Assembly: GCF_004187715.1 (NCBI RefSeq)
Contig: NZ_QZWF01000011.1
Span: 157,445 to 221,444, forward strand
DNA: 64,000 bases
Origin: Streptomyces sp. F001
GTDB taxonomy: Bacteria; Actinomycetota; Actinomycetes; Streptomycetales; Streptomycetaceae
Reading direction: 5' to 3'
Both the position numbers and the translations under genes were made by a program. This document shows, one piece after another, positions 9,075 through 17,311 of the stretch (its first letter is position 1; each line of letters begins with the position of its first letter). The notes beneath the pieces are model-generated. The model saw only the letters and a list, made by a program, of their open reading frames with translations. It did no database searches and was not told where the DNA came from.

Positions 9075-10136
9075 CTATCTGCGGTTCGCCCGTACGAGCA
9101 GATAGACGAGGAAGGGGCCGCCGATCGCGGCGGTGACCACGCCGACCGGGAGAGTGATCGGCAGTGCCGTGCGCGCGACCAGGTCCGAGCCGATCAGCAG
9201 CAGCGCTCCGACCATGCCGGAGGCCACCATCGGCGGTGTGGGGCACCTCGCCAGACGCATCGCCACCTGCGGCGCCACCAGCGCGACGAACGGGACCGGG
9301 CCCGCCGCGCTCACCGCCACACCGGCCAGCAGGACCGCGCACAGCAGCAGGATCGCCCGCACCATCGAGTAGCGGACGCCCAGGCCCGCGGCGACCTCGT
9401 CGCCGAAGTGCAGCGGCTTGAACTGGAACGCGACACACGCCACGACGATCAGGAGGACGAGTGTGCACCAGAGCGCGATCCGGACCTCGCCCCACGACCG
9501 GTCGTCCAGCGAGCCGACCAGCCACGCCTGGGCCCGGGCCACGTCCCTGATGTCGGCCGTCACCAGCAGCCAGGTGGTGATCGCCTGCATCACGGCACTC
9601 ACCGAGATGCCGATGAGGATGAGCCGGAAGCCGTCGATCCCGCGCCGCCACGCCAGGAAGTACACCAGCAGCCCCGTGCCCAGACCGCCGGCGAGCGCCG
9701 CCGCGGACAGGCCCACGGAGTCGACGACCGCCGCGGCGGCCCCGCCCGACACCGTCACCCCGAACACCGCGACCGCGCCGGCGCCGCTGGTGATCCCCAG
9801 GATGTCCGGGCTGGCCAGCGGGTTACGCGCGACGGACTGGGTGATCGCCCCGGACACGCCCAGCGCGATCCCCACGACGAGCCCGGCCAGGGCACGCGGC
9901 ATCCGCAGGTCCATAATCACGAACTCGTCGACCTGTTCGCCCCCGCCGGTGATCGTGGCGATCACCCGGGGCAGACTGATGGGGAAGTCCCCGATGCCGA
10001 TGGACAGGCAGAACACCAGGAAACTCGCCCCCGCCAGCAGCAGCGTGACGAGGACGATCCAGGGCCGCCAGACGAACGACACGTGACCGAGCCGCACGCC
10101 CGGCGCCACCGATGGCTTCAACTCTGTCCCGTTCAT
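9075..10136 (-). CDS. cchD: Ferric-siderophore ABC transporter permease (second subunit)
   Basis: 353-residue polytopic permease of the FecCD/BtuC family, forming the membrane channel with CchC. Family landmarks visible are RMPRALAGLVVGIALGVSGAITQ near residue 80 and, in the C-terminal third, the coupling-helix region GPVPFVALVAPQVAMRL. Eight to ten hydrophobic segments are evident. ATG at 10136 overlaps the cchC stop (ATGA), so the two subunits are translationally coupled. Confidence 0.92.
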   Translation of the reverse strand: MNGTELKPSVAPGVRLGHVSFVWRPWIVLVTLLLAGASFLVFCLSIGIGDFPISLPRVIATITGGGEQVDEFVIMDLRMPRALAGLVVGIALGVSGAITQSVARNPLASPDILGITSGAGAVAVFGVTVSGGAAAAVVDSVGLSAAALAGGLGTGLLVYFLAWRRGIDGFRLILIGISVSAVMQAITTWLLVTADIRDVARAQAWLVGSLDDRSWGEVRIALWCTLVLLIVVACVAFQFKPLHFGDEVAAGLGVRYSMVRAILLLCAVLLAGVAVSAAGPVPFVALVAPQVAMRLARCPTPPMVASGMVGALLLIGSDLVARTALPITLPVGVVTAAIGGPFLVYLLVRANRR

Positions 10137-11191
10137 GCGTTCTTGAACTTTCCGCGCCACACCAGACCCGCGAAGAACGGGGCGCCGAGGAGAGCGACGA
10201 GGACACCCGCGTCCAACTCGCCCGGCCGCACCACCAGGCGGCCCACGATGTCGCAGACCAGCAGGACGACGGCGCCGAGCAGACCCGCGTACGGCACCAG
10301 CCAGCGATAGTCCGGCCCGGTGAGATACCGGGCCACGTGGGCCACCATGAGTCCGAGGAACGCGATGGGGCCGCACGCCGCCGTCGCCGCGCCCGCAAGG
10401 AGGGTGATGGCGGCGATGCCGATGGTCCGGCTCAGCGTGATGTTCACGCCCAGCCCCCGTGCCACGTCGTCGCCCAGGTTGAGCAGGTTGATGGCGGGCA
10501 GCGTGGTCAGGGCCAGCACCAGGCCGACCGCGATGAACGCGGTCACCGGCCAGATGACGTCGAATCCGACACCGGCCACGGAGCCCGCGTTCCAGAACCG
10601 CAGCGCGTTCAGCGACTCCTTGTCCGACAGCGCGACCGCCGTGGTCATCGCCGCGAGAAACACCGTGACCCCTTGCCCGGCCAGTGCGAGCGTCAACGGA
10701 TTGCCGGCGCCCCGGCCGATGCTCGCAAGCCCGAACACGACGACACCGGCAACTGCCGCCCCCAGGAAGGCGAACCAGACGTACTGGAACGGGTTGTCGA
10801 ACCCGAACACGGCGATCACCGAGACCACGGCGAACGAGGCACCGGAGTTCACCCCGAGCAGGCCGGTGTCGGCGATCGGGTTGCGCGTGTACCCCTGGAT
10901 CAACGCCCCGCCGACCCCGAGGGCGATGCCCGCCACGATCGCGAGCACCGTCCGGGGGACCCGCACGGTCTGCACGATGAGCCTGATCTCGGTGAGCCGC
11001 TGGTCGGGGTCCGGCGCCGCGAACAACCCGTGCCACACCTCGGCAGGACTCAACGCGCGCGCACCGACGGCCAACGACACCGCCCCCGCGACCACGAGGA
11101 TCACCACCAGCGTGCCCAAACCCACAACCCGCCGCCGACGGGCCTCTGTTGTGGCCTTGGACGCGGGGCGCTCCACTGCAGTCGTGCCCAT
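10133..11191 (-). CDS. cchC: Ferric-siderophore ABC transporter permease (first subunit)
   Basis: 352-residue FecCD-type permease, partner of CchD. It shows VRVPRTVLAIVAGIALGVGGALIQG and, near the C-terminus, CGPIAFLGLMVAHVARYLTGP, the segments that contact the ATPase in this family. The N-terminus is short and basic before the first helix. The start at 11191 gives a family-length protein; longer in-frame starts extend into the hairpin-containing gap after cchB and add an Arg/Pro-rich, shadow-like peptide. Overlaps cchD by ATGA. Confidence 0.92.
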   Translation of the reverse strand: MGTTAVERPASKATTEARRRRVVGLGTLVVILVVAGAVSLAVGARALSPAEVWHGLFAAPDPDQRLTEIRLIVQTVRVPRTVLAIVAGIALGVGGALIQGYTRNPIADTGLLGVNSGASFAVVSVIAVFGFDNPFQYVWFAFLGAAVAGVVVFGLASIGRGAGNPLTLALAGQGVTVFLAAMTTAVALSDKESLNALRFWNAGSVAGVGFDVIWPVTAFIAVGLVLALTTLPAINLLNLGDDVARGLGVNITLSRTIGIAAITLLAGAATAACGPIAFLGLMVAHVARYLTGPDYRWLVPYAGLLGAVVLLVCDIVGRLVVRPGELDAGVLVALLGAPFFAGLVWRGKFKNA

Positions 11192-11245
11192 GTCGACGTA
11201 CGTTATCCCTTTGGTTTCACGGGGTTGCACAGGGCTGCCGCGCCT

Positions 11246-11267
11246 GCCGGGTGCGATGCCACCCGGC
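11246..11267. terminator. Hairpin between cchB and cchC
   Basis: Perfect 8-bp stem GCCGGGTG / CACCCGGC with a six-base loop (CGATGC) in the 112-bp gap between cchB and cchC. There is no run of T after it, so it could equally be an attenuator or an mRNA-stabilising element that sets different levels of cchB and the transporter genes. Confidence 0.55.
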
Positions 11268-11303
11268 GGGGCGTGGCGGTGTGGGGGCGAACCTGTGGGC
11301 GGA

Positions 11304-12659
11304 CTAACGGGCCGTGCCGCCGGTTCCGTCGGCAACCGCCCGGGCCTCGTCCGAGGCGGACTTGAGACCCCGGTCGAGGAGCGAGTCCAGGATCTCACCG
11401 ACCCTGATCGCGGTGTTGGACAACAGGGACGACGTGATGCCGTGCGTGTGCTCCGTGCCGCCCTGCAGATAGATGCCGCAGCGCAGGCCGGGGTCCGTCG
11501 CGATGCGGTAGTCACGCTCGACGCGGACCCGGCCCTCGTCGTCACGGAGGCAGCGGTCCGCGACCTCGCCGAGGAGGCCGAGGGGGTCGGCCGGGCTGTA
11601 GCCGGTGGCGAAGACCACGACGTCCGCGTCGAGGAGCGTCTCCTCGCCGGTGACGAGGGACTTCACGGTGGCACGGACCAGGCCCTGCGTCTCCTTGACG
11701 TCGGTGAGCCGGGAGACGTTGAGGAAGCGCAGCCGCTCGGTGCCGAGGACCTTCTCCTGGTACATCTGCCGGTACAGGTCGTCGATCAGATCGATGTCCA
11801 CCACGGAGTAGTTGGTGTTGCCGTGGTAGTCCATCAGGCGGCGCTTGACGTTCTCGGGTGCGGCGAAGTACTCGTCGACCGCCGCGGGGTCGAAGATCCG
11901 GTTGGCGAAGCTGCTGTCGTCGGCGGGGCTGTAGCCGTAGCGGGAGAAGACCGCGCAGACCTCGGCCCGGGGGAAGCGGCGGTGCAGATAGGCGACGTTC
12001 TCGGCGGCGCTCTGCCCGGCGCCCACGACGATGAACCGGGAGGGCGAGGTGTCCTCCAACGCATCGACCTTCGCCAGCAGTTCGGAGTTGTGCCAGACGC
12101 GCTCGCCGCGCTCCACGCCCTCCGGCATGAGGGGACGCAGCCCGGTGCCGATGACGAGGTTGCGGGCCCGGTGGACCACGAGTCCCTCCCCCGAACGGAC
12201 CGTCACTTCCAGGTACTCCACGGCCCCGTCACGGACGACGGGCGCAACGCCGACGACCTCGTGACCGTAGGAGACCATGTCGTCGACCTGGGCCGCGGCC
12301 CACTCGAAGTAGTCGTGGAACTCCACCCGCAGCGGGAAGAGGTTCTTGTGGTTGATGAAGTCGATCAGCCGTCCCCTGCTCTTCAGGTAGCAGAGGAAGC
12401 TGAACTGGGAGGCCGGGTTCCGGAGCGTCACCAGGTCCTTGAGAAAGGACACCTGCATGGTCGCGTCGTCGATCAGCATGCCGCGGTGCCAGCCGAAGCG
12501 CGGCTGCTGCTCGAAGAAGTGAGCGGTGATCGCCTCGTGCCGGCCGACGCGTGCGTTGTGCTCGCTGAGTGCGATCGCCATGGCCACATTGGACGGCCCG
12601 AAGCCGATGCCAATGAGGTCGTGGACCAGTGGTGCGTCAGCAGGAAGAACCTGTGACAT
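11304..12659 (-). CDS. cchB: L-ornithine N5-monooxygenase
   Basis: FAD- and NADPH-dependent flavoprotein that hydroxylates the side-chain amine of ornithine, the first committed step of the hydroxamate siderophore. The 451-residue protein has the FAD motif GIGFGPSNVAMA (about residues 17-28), the conserved QPRFGWHRGML and MQVSFLKDLVTLRNP segments of the SidA/IucD/PvdA family, an NADPH motif VVGAGQSAAENV, and the late ATGYSP motif. ATG at 12659 has GGGAG upstream; in-frame starts further upstream run through the iron box and were rejected. It is the first gene of the minus-strand transcript and diverges from cchA. Confidence 0.94.
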   Translation of the reverse strand: MSQVLPADAPLVHDLIGIGFGPSNVAMAIALSEHNARVGRHEAITAHFFEQQPRFGWHRGMLIDDATMQVSFLKDLVTLRNPASQFSFLCYLKSRGRLIDFINHKNLFPLRVEFHDYFEWAAAQVDDMVSYGHEVVGVAPVVRDGAVEYLEVTVRSGEGLVVHRARNLVIGTGLRPLMPEGVERGERVWHNSELLAKVDALEDTSPSRFIVVGAGQSAAENVAYLHRRFPRAEVCAVFSRYGYSPADDSSFANRIFDPAAVDEYFAAPENVKRRLMDYHGNTNYSVVDIDLIDDLYRQMYQEKVLGTERLRFLNVSRLTDVKETQGLVRATVKSLVTGEETLLDADVVVFATGYSPADPLGLLGEVADRCLRDDEGRVRVERDYRIATDPGLRCGIYLQGGTEHTHGITSSLLSNTAIRVGEILDSLLDRGLKSASDEARAVADGTGGTAR

Positions 12660-12741
12660 GTCACTCCCATCGTGCGGGGCAGTCGCCTGTCGAGCGTGGG
12701 GAAGTCGAAAGGTGGGCACGCCGACGGAGCGGCCCGCGAAC

Positions 12742-12760
12742 TTAGGTGAGCCTAAGCTAA
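12742..12760 (-). promoter_or_regulatory. Iron box, cchB side of the divergent promoter
   Basis: Plus-strand TTAGGTGAGCCTAAGCTAA is a good match to the 19-bp DmdR/IdeR consensus. It lies 83 bp upstream of the cchB start in the 242-bp region shared with cchA. Confidence 0.8.
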
Positions 12761-12845
12761 TCCTGTGAAGCTGTCGATAGGGCAAACCGGACAGCCGGAA
12801 CATCGACACCCGTCAACTGGGGCTTTATACACAGCCGTTGCAAAC

Positions 12846-12864
12846 TAAGGTAAGCCTTGCTTCA
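12846..12864 (+). promoter_or_regulatory. Iron box, cchA side of the divergent promoter
   Basis: TAAGGTAAGCCTTGCTTCA keeps the AGGTAAGCCTT core and the near-symmetrical arms of an iron box. It is 38 bp upstream of the cchA ATG and pairs with the box at 12742-12760, so both arms of the biosynthetic cluster should be repressed by iron. Confidence 0.75.
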
Positions 12865-12901
12865 CTTGTCCCCGGTCAGCCCCTGTCCTGAGGAGGAACC
12901 C

Positions 12902-13849
12902 ATGCGGGTCGTCATGTTCGGTTACCAGACCTGGGGGCACCGCACCCTGCAAGCCCTCCTGGACTCCGAACACGACGTGGTACTGGTCGTGACGCACCCC
13001 AAGAGCGAGCACGCGTACGAGAAGATCTGGAGCGACTCCGTCGCCGACCTCGCCGAGGAGCACGGCGTCCCGGTGCTGATCCGCAACCGCCCTGACGACG
13101 ACGAGCTGTTCGAGCGTCTCAAGGAGGCCGACCCGGACATCATCGTGGCGAACAACTGGCGGACATGGATCCCCCCGCGCATCTTCGACCTGCCGCGCCA
13201 CGGCACGCTGAACGTGCACGACTCGCTGCTGCCGAAGTACGCCGGCTTCTCCCCGCTGATCTGGGCACTGATCAACGGCGAGCCCGAAGTGGGCGTCACG
13301 GCGCACATGATGAACGACGAACTCGACGCCGGCGACATCGTCCGGCAGGAGGCGGTGCCGGTCGGACCGACGGACACCGCCACGGACCTCTTCCACAAGA
13401 CCGTCGACCTGATCGCCCCGGTCACGATCGGCGCGCTCGACCTCATCGCCGCCGGGCAGACGGAGTTCACCAAGCAGGACCGGTCCCGGGCGAGCTTCTT
13501 CCACAAGCGGTCCGCCGAGGACATCCGCATCGACTGGACCTGGCCGGCGGAGGACCTCGAGCGCCTCGTCCGCGCCCAGTCCGAGCCGTACCCCAGCGCC
13601 TTCACCTTCCACAAGGGCAAGCGACTCGAGATCCTGGCCGCCGTGGTGTCCCAGGGCCGCTACGGCGGTACGCCCGGCCGGATCTTCTATCGCGAGGGCG
13701 ACGGCGTGGTGATCGTCGCCGGGGCCGACGCGCGCACCGGCCGCAACCACGGCCTGGCCATCACGCGCGTACGGACCGAGGACGGCCGGGAGCTGGGCGC
13801 GACGGAGTACTTCACCTCCATGGGCGGCTACCTGACCAGCCGCCCCTGA
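12902..13849 (+). CDS. cchA: Formyltransferase for hydroxyornithine
   Basis: 315-residue methionyl-tRNA-formyltransferase-like enzyme that transfers a formyl group from 10-formyl-tetrahydrofolate to N5-hydroxyornithine. The catalytic triad region is visible: NVHDSLLPKYAG (Asn and His) and ELDAGDIV (Asp). The C-terminal part (KRSAEDIRIDWTWPAEDLERLVRAQ) resembles the family's C-terminal domain. The ATG follows GAGGAGGAA at ideal spacing. Divergent from cchB with an iron box 38 bp upstream. Confidence 0.93.
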   Translation: MRVVMFGYQTWGHRTLQALLDSEHDVVLVVTHPKSEHAYEKIWSDSVADLAEEHGVPVLIRNRPDDDELFERLKEADPDIIVANNWRTWIPPRIFDLPRHGTLNVHDSLLPKYAGFSPLIWALINGEPEVGVTAHMMNDELDAGDIVRQEAVPVGPTDTATDLFHKTVDLIAPVTIGALDLIAAGQTEFTKQDRSRASFFHKRSAEDIRIDWTWPAEDLERLVRAQSEPYPSAFTFHKGKRLEILAAVVSQGRYGGTPGRIFYREGDGVVIVAGADARTGRNHGLAITRVRTEDGRELGATEYFTSMGGYLTSRP

Positions 13850-13871
13850 GCGACCACAGGCCGGCCTTCGC

Positions 13872-13970
13872 TCAGAAGTTCCTGACCACCTCGGTCCCCA
13901 GCCAGAACAGGATGGCCAGGGCCGCGAGCACACCGACGGCCTGCACGACCCAGCGCGGAATTCCACTCAT
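13872..13970 (-). CDS. Small single-span membrane peptide
   Basis: A 32-residue reading frame beginning MSGIPRWVVQ, then a run of hydrophobic residues (AVGVLAALAILFWLG) and ending EVVRNF. The charge pattern suits a single membrane span. It sits alone between the convergent cchA and the methyltransferase gene. The upstream ribosome-binding site is weak, so this is only a plausible call; longer forms up to 14168 run into the methyltransferase gene in another frame and were not used. Function unknown. Confidence 0.4.
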   Translation of the reverse strand: MSGIPRWVVQAVGVLAALAILFWLGTEVVRNF

Positions 13971-14019
13971 GGCACCCGTCCTCACCGAGTGGGTGTACGC
14001 GTCCTCCCCCCACCTACCC

Positions 14020-14655
14020 TCAATGGCCGGACTCCCCACCCCCGGGCCGCACAGCCTGCACATAACCGAGCCAGGGCCGGACCTCACCGCTCCCCCGCAC
14101 CTCGAAGCCCGTGTCGGCGACGAGTCCGGCCAGCAGGTCGACGCGGAGGTCCGCCATGGCGTGCCCACCCGTGGGGTGCACCGGACGGCAGCCGAGGCGG
14201 CCTTTCGGCGGCCGGAACTCGACGACCAGCAGCCGACCGCCCGGCCGCAGCACCCGCAGCATCTCGCGCAGCGCCACCGGCCGAAGCTCCCCCGGCAGGT
14301 GGTGCAGCATCAGGCTGGTGACGACGGTGTCGAAGGACGCGTCGGGCAGATCGAGGGCCTCGGCGATGCCCTCCTGATAGACGCAGGGGGCACTACGGCG
14401 ATCCCGGCCGTTGTGGCTCTTGCGTCGGGCGTAGGCGAGTACGGGCGGTGCCGGATCCACCCCGGTCACCGCACCTTCGGGCCCGACCCGGGCGGCCATG
14501 TGCCGCGTGAGGCAGCCGGTGCCGCACCCCACGTCCAGAACGCGGTCTCCGGCCTCGGCTCCGCTGAGCTCGGCGAGGCGGGTGAAGGCACGGTGTCGCC
14601 GGCCCGCGAAGAGGACGGCACCGCAGAACTCGTAGGCATGCGGCCCCAGGGGCAT
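14020..14655 (-). CDS. Class I SAM-dependent methyltransferase
   Basis: 211-residue methyltransferase of the Methyltransf_11/UbiE-like type. Motif I is VLDVGCGTGCLT, followed by VDPAPPVLAYAR, the motif DASFDTVVTSLMLHHL and the post-motif VLRPGGRLLVVEF. The substrate cannot be told from sequence. ATG at 14655 is preferred over GTG at 14661 because AGGAGG sits about 7 bp before the ATG but runs directly into the GTG. It is divergent from the DUF4396 gene and shares a 111-bp promoter region containing a CsoR-like palindrome, so metal-responsive expression is possible. Confidence 0.8.
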   Translation of the reverse strand: MPLGPHAYEFCGAVLFAGRRHRAFTRLAELSGAEAGDRVLDVGCGTGCLTRHMAARVGPEGAVTGVDPAPPVLAYARRKSHNGRDRRSAPCVYQEGIAEALDLPDASFDTVVTSLMLHHLPGELRPVALREMLRVLRPGGRLLVVEFRPPKGRLGCRPVHPTGGHAMADLRVDLLAGLVADTGFEVRGSGEVRPWLGYVQAVRPGGGESGH

Positions 14656-14736
14656 GACCACCCCTCCTTGACCTGGTCAAGCAGCCACCAACGTAGTCGC
14701 AACCCCCGGGCCCCGCACACGTAGCCGCTTGAAGGA

Positions 14737-14753
14737 ATACCCCTGGGGGGTAT
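14737..14753. promoter_or_regulatory. CsoR-like GC-rich palindrome (putative metal operator)
   Basis: ATACCCCTGGGGGGTAT is a near-perfect inverted repeat: ATACCCC then GGGGTAT around a TGG centre. This arrangement (TACCCC/GGGGTA) is that of operators bound by copper-sensing CsoR-family repressors in actinobacteria. It lies 13 bp upstream of the GTG start of the His-rich DUF4396 gene and 82 bp upstream of the divergent methyltransferase. The regulator itself is not encoded in the window. Confidence 0.65.
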
Positions 14754-14766
14754 ACGTTGAGGAGGT

Positions 14767-15288
14767 GTGGAGCTCAGGAGACGGTTCACGCTGGACGGGA
14801 ACGGGATGAGGGTCATGGACCACAGCTCGCACCACGCAGGGCACGCGGGAGCGTCCTGGAGCATGGCGGTGAAGGCGACGCTGCACTGCCTGACCGGCTG
14901 CGCCATCGGTGAGATCCTCGGCATGGTCATCGGCACGGCGCTGCTGTGGGGCAACGTGCCCACCATGGTCCTGGCGATCGCGCTGGCGTTCCTCTTCGGT
15001 TACTCGTTCACGCTGTTCGCGGTACTCCGGGCCGGCCTGAACCTCCGGAGCGCGATCAAGATCGCGCTGGCCGCCGACACCGTCTCGATCGCCGTGATGG
15101 AGTTCGTCGACAACGCCATCATCGCCCTCACCCCGGGCGCGATGGACGCCCACCTGTCCGACGGACTGTTCTGGTCGGCCCTGCTGGGCGGGTTCGCGGT
15201 CGCCTTCGTGATCACCACGCCGGTCAACAAGTGGATGATCGGCCGCGGCAAGGGCCACGCCGTCGTCCACGCCCACGCCCACCACTGA
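14767..15288 (+). CDS. DUF4396 integral membrane protein with His-rich ends
   Basis: 173-residue membrane protein with about four hydrophobic helices and sequence features of the DUF4396 family (LHCLTGCAIGEILGMVIG; VEFVDN-like VMEFVDNAIIALTPGAM; ITTPVNKWMIGRGKGH). The soluble N-terminus has DHSSHHAGHAG and the C-terminus ends HAVVHAHAHH, both apt for binding copper or a similar metal. The start is uncertain: GTG 14767 has GAGGAGG almost touching it, and ATG 14806 or 14815 would also retain the His-rich N-terminus. The CsoR-like palindrome just upstream suggests metal induction. The transported or sensed ion is not known. Confidence 0.8.
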   Translation: MELRRRFTLDGNGMRVMDHSSHHAGHAGASWSMAVKATLHCLTGCAIGEILGMVIGTALLWGNVPTMVLAIALAFLFGYSFTLFAVLRAGLNLRSAIKIALAADTVSIAVMEFVDNAIIALTPGAMDAHLSDGLFWSALLGGFAVAFVITTPVNKWMIGRGKGHAVVHAHAHH

Positions 15289-15296
15289 CGACCGGA

Positions 15297-15333
15297 CCGG
15301 CAGGTGGGGCCGTTGCGGCGCGCCGCCTGCCGG
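15297..15333. terminator. Bidirectional hairpin between DUF4396 and GH127 genes
   Basis: Inverted repeat CCGGCAGG / CCTGCCGG around a region that itself contains the palindrome GCGGCGCGCCGC. It lies in the 61-bp gap between two convergent genes, the expected place for a shared terminator. Confidence 0.6.
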
Positions 15334-15349
15334 CCGGAATGCCGGTGGT

Positions 15350-17311
15350 TCAGGACGGGCGGGCGACGGGCAGCCAGATGCGCATGCCCGTCGGTCCCCG
15401 CTCGGCCCACCGGTGGTACGGGACGAGGGCGAGGTCCATGGATGCGGTACTGCCCGTTCCGCCTACGTCGGCCGGTGTCCCGTACGGCCAGGCCGGCTCG
15501 GGATCGTTCCGGTGGTTCGTGGCGGCCCTGACCGTGACGCGGCCCTCGTGGTACAGGGGCGCTGCGCCGGTGTCCACTGTCAGATCGTCGCGCTCGGTGC
15601 CGGCCGGGAGGTCGACGGATTCCGCGCAGTACACGAGCGGGCCGCGTTCGACGGCGACGCAGCCGCGGAGGGCGTCGATGCGGTGGTCCGGCCAGGTGAA
15701 GCGCGGGGTCATCGGGAGGTGGAGGCGGATCTCCTCCCCGGTGGTGAGTTCCCGGTCCACGACGGCCAGGCCCGTGGAGACGGAGCGCCGGCGCCCGCCC
15801 TCGTCGAGTTCGGCCCCCCGGGCCCAGGCGGGCACGCGCAGCCGGAGGGTCACCGGCCCCTCGGGCGCCCGCACCACCCGCACGGTCACGAGGCCGTCCC
15901 GCGGGTAGTCCGTCTCGACCTCGAGCGACGCGGTCCGCCCGTCCCCCAGCTCGGCCTCGATCCGGGCGCCGGCGTACTGCAGCAGCGTCAGTTCGTGCCG
16001 CCCCGCCGTGGCGAGGTAGGTGTGCCAGGTGGCCAGCGTGCGGGCGACGTTGGTGGGGCAGCACGACACGTCGAACCAGGCGGCGCGGGAACCGCCCTCG
16101 GCGCGGGGGCTCACGGCGTCGTCGTCGGAGGTCTCGCCGGCCACCCGCTGTTGGAGCGGGTTGGCGTAGAAGAACGCCCGCCCGTCCGAACGCGGCGAGG
16201 TGGCGATGATGTTGAAGAAGGTGCGCTCGACGAGGTCGGCGTACCGGACGTCTCCGGTGGCGAGGTACAGCCGCCACGACACCATGACCGAGGCCACGCC
16301 GGCGCAGGTCTCGCAGTAGGCGCGGTCCGGGGGCAGCTCCCAGTCCTCGCCGAACCCCTCGTCCTGGTGCCGGGATCCCATGCCGCCGGTCAGATGGGTC
16401 CGCCGCGCCACCGCGTTCGCCCACTGGCGCTCGATGGCGGCGAGGAGCTCCTGGTCGTCCTGCTCCACGGCGACGTCGACGGCCGCGGCCGACAGGTACA
16501 GCGCGCGCACGGCGTGGCCGCGCCAGGTGTCGGCCTCGCGGATCGGCACGTCGTCCTGGAAGTAGGCGCGGCCGAGCGGGATGTCCTTCAGGGCGCCGTG
16601 CCCGCGGCGGTCCAGGAACAGCCGTGCCTGCTCGACGTAGCGGCTCTCGCCCAGCGCGCGCCCCAGCTCGGCCAGTCCGACCTCGATCTCGGGATGGCCG
16701 CAGATGCCCTGCAGCCCGTCGGGGCCGAAGGTGTCGCAGACGTGGTCGGCGGCCCGGCGGGCGACGGCCACGAGTTCGTCGGCGCCGGTCGTGCGGAGCC
16801 GGGCGACGGCGGCCTGCAGCAGGTGCCCCGTGCAGTACAGCTCGTGGCCGAACTCCAGATCGCTGTAGCGGGGCTGCCGGCCGGCGTGCCCGAAGCAGGT
16901 GTTGAGGTAGCCGTCGGCGTCCTGGGCGCGGGCGATGCGTGCGGTGAGCCGGCGCACGGCGTCGTCGTGGACCTGATCGCCGGAACGGCCGTACTCCCAC
17001 GCCAGGGCCTCGATGAGCTTGTAGACCTCGGAGTCGGCGAAGGACCAGCCGGCCCGGTCGGGTCCTGTCGTGCCGTCGGCGACCCGGTCGAAGTTGGCGA
17101 GCCAGCCCAGGCGTTCCATCCACTGCTCGCAGTGCTCGAGGCTCGCCGTGGCGTTGGTCTGCTGCAGCGTCGCCCAGAATCCGCCGGTGAGCGTCGTCTC
17201 GCCCATGCCGAGCGGTCGCTGCCGGCCCCGGGAGGGGAGTACCGGGCGGCCGCCCTTCGGATCGGCGCCGGTCGTGCTCTCCTGCACGGTCACGTTGGTG
17301 GTTCTCCTCAT
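15350..17311 (-). CDS. GH127 family glycosidase (beta-L-arabinofuranosidase-like)
   Basis: Cytoplasmic (alpha/alpha)6-barrel glycoside hydrolase, formerly DUF1680, about 650 residues. Characterised members remove beta-L-arabinofuranosyl units using a zinc-bound cysteine nucleophile. The required residues are present: Glu 334 and Cys 336 in YCETCAG, and Cys 417-Cys 418 in DVSCCPTNVARTL. The ATG at 17311 overlaps the GH31 stop (ATGA). However, GAGGAG lies inside the first codons and a GTG at 17293 is 10 bp downstream of it, so the true start may be that GTG. Last gene of the LacI-controlled operon. Specificity for beta-L-Araf is inferred from the family. Confidence 0.88.
   Translation of the reverse strand: MRRTTNVTVQESTTGADPKGGRPVLPSRGRQRPLGMGETTLTGGFWATLQQTNATASLEHCEQWMERLGWLANFDRVADGTTGPDRAGWSFADSEVYKLIEALAWEYGRSGDQVHDDAVRRLTARIARAQDADGYLNTCFGHAGRQPRYSDLEFGHELYCTGHLLQAAVARLRTTGADELVAVARRAADHVCDTFGPDGLQGICGHPEIEVGLAELGRALGESRYVEQARLFLDRRGHGALKDIPLGRAYFQDDVPIREADTWRGHAVRALYLSAAAVDVAVEQDDQELLAAIERQWANAVARRTHLTGGMGSRHQDEGFGEDWELPPDRAYCETCAGVASVMVSWRLYLATGDVRYADLVERTFFNIIATSPRSDGRAFFYANPLQQRVAGETSDDDAVSPRAEGGSRAAWFDVSCCPTNVARTLATWHTYLATAGRHELTLLQYAGARIEAELGDGRTASLEVETDYPRDGLVTVRVVRAPEGPVTLRLRVPAWARGAELDEGGRRRSVSTGLAVVDRELTTGEEIRLHLPMTPRFTWPDHRIDALRGCVAVERGPLVYCAESVDLPAGTERDDLTVDTGAAPLYHEGRVTVRAATNHRNDPEPAWPYGTPADVGGTGSTASMDLALVPYHRWAERGPTGMRIWLPVARPS

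Noticed and set aside
13872..14168. 98-residue form of the small membrane peptide
   Set aside because: The added N-terminus overlaps the methyltransferase gene in another frame and has a shadow-like composition. Only the last 32 residues look like a real protein.
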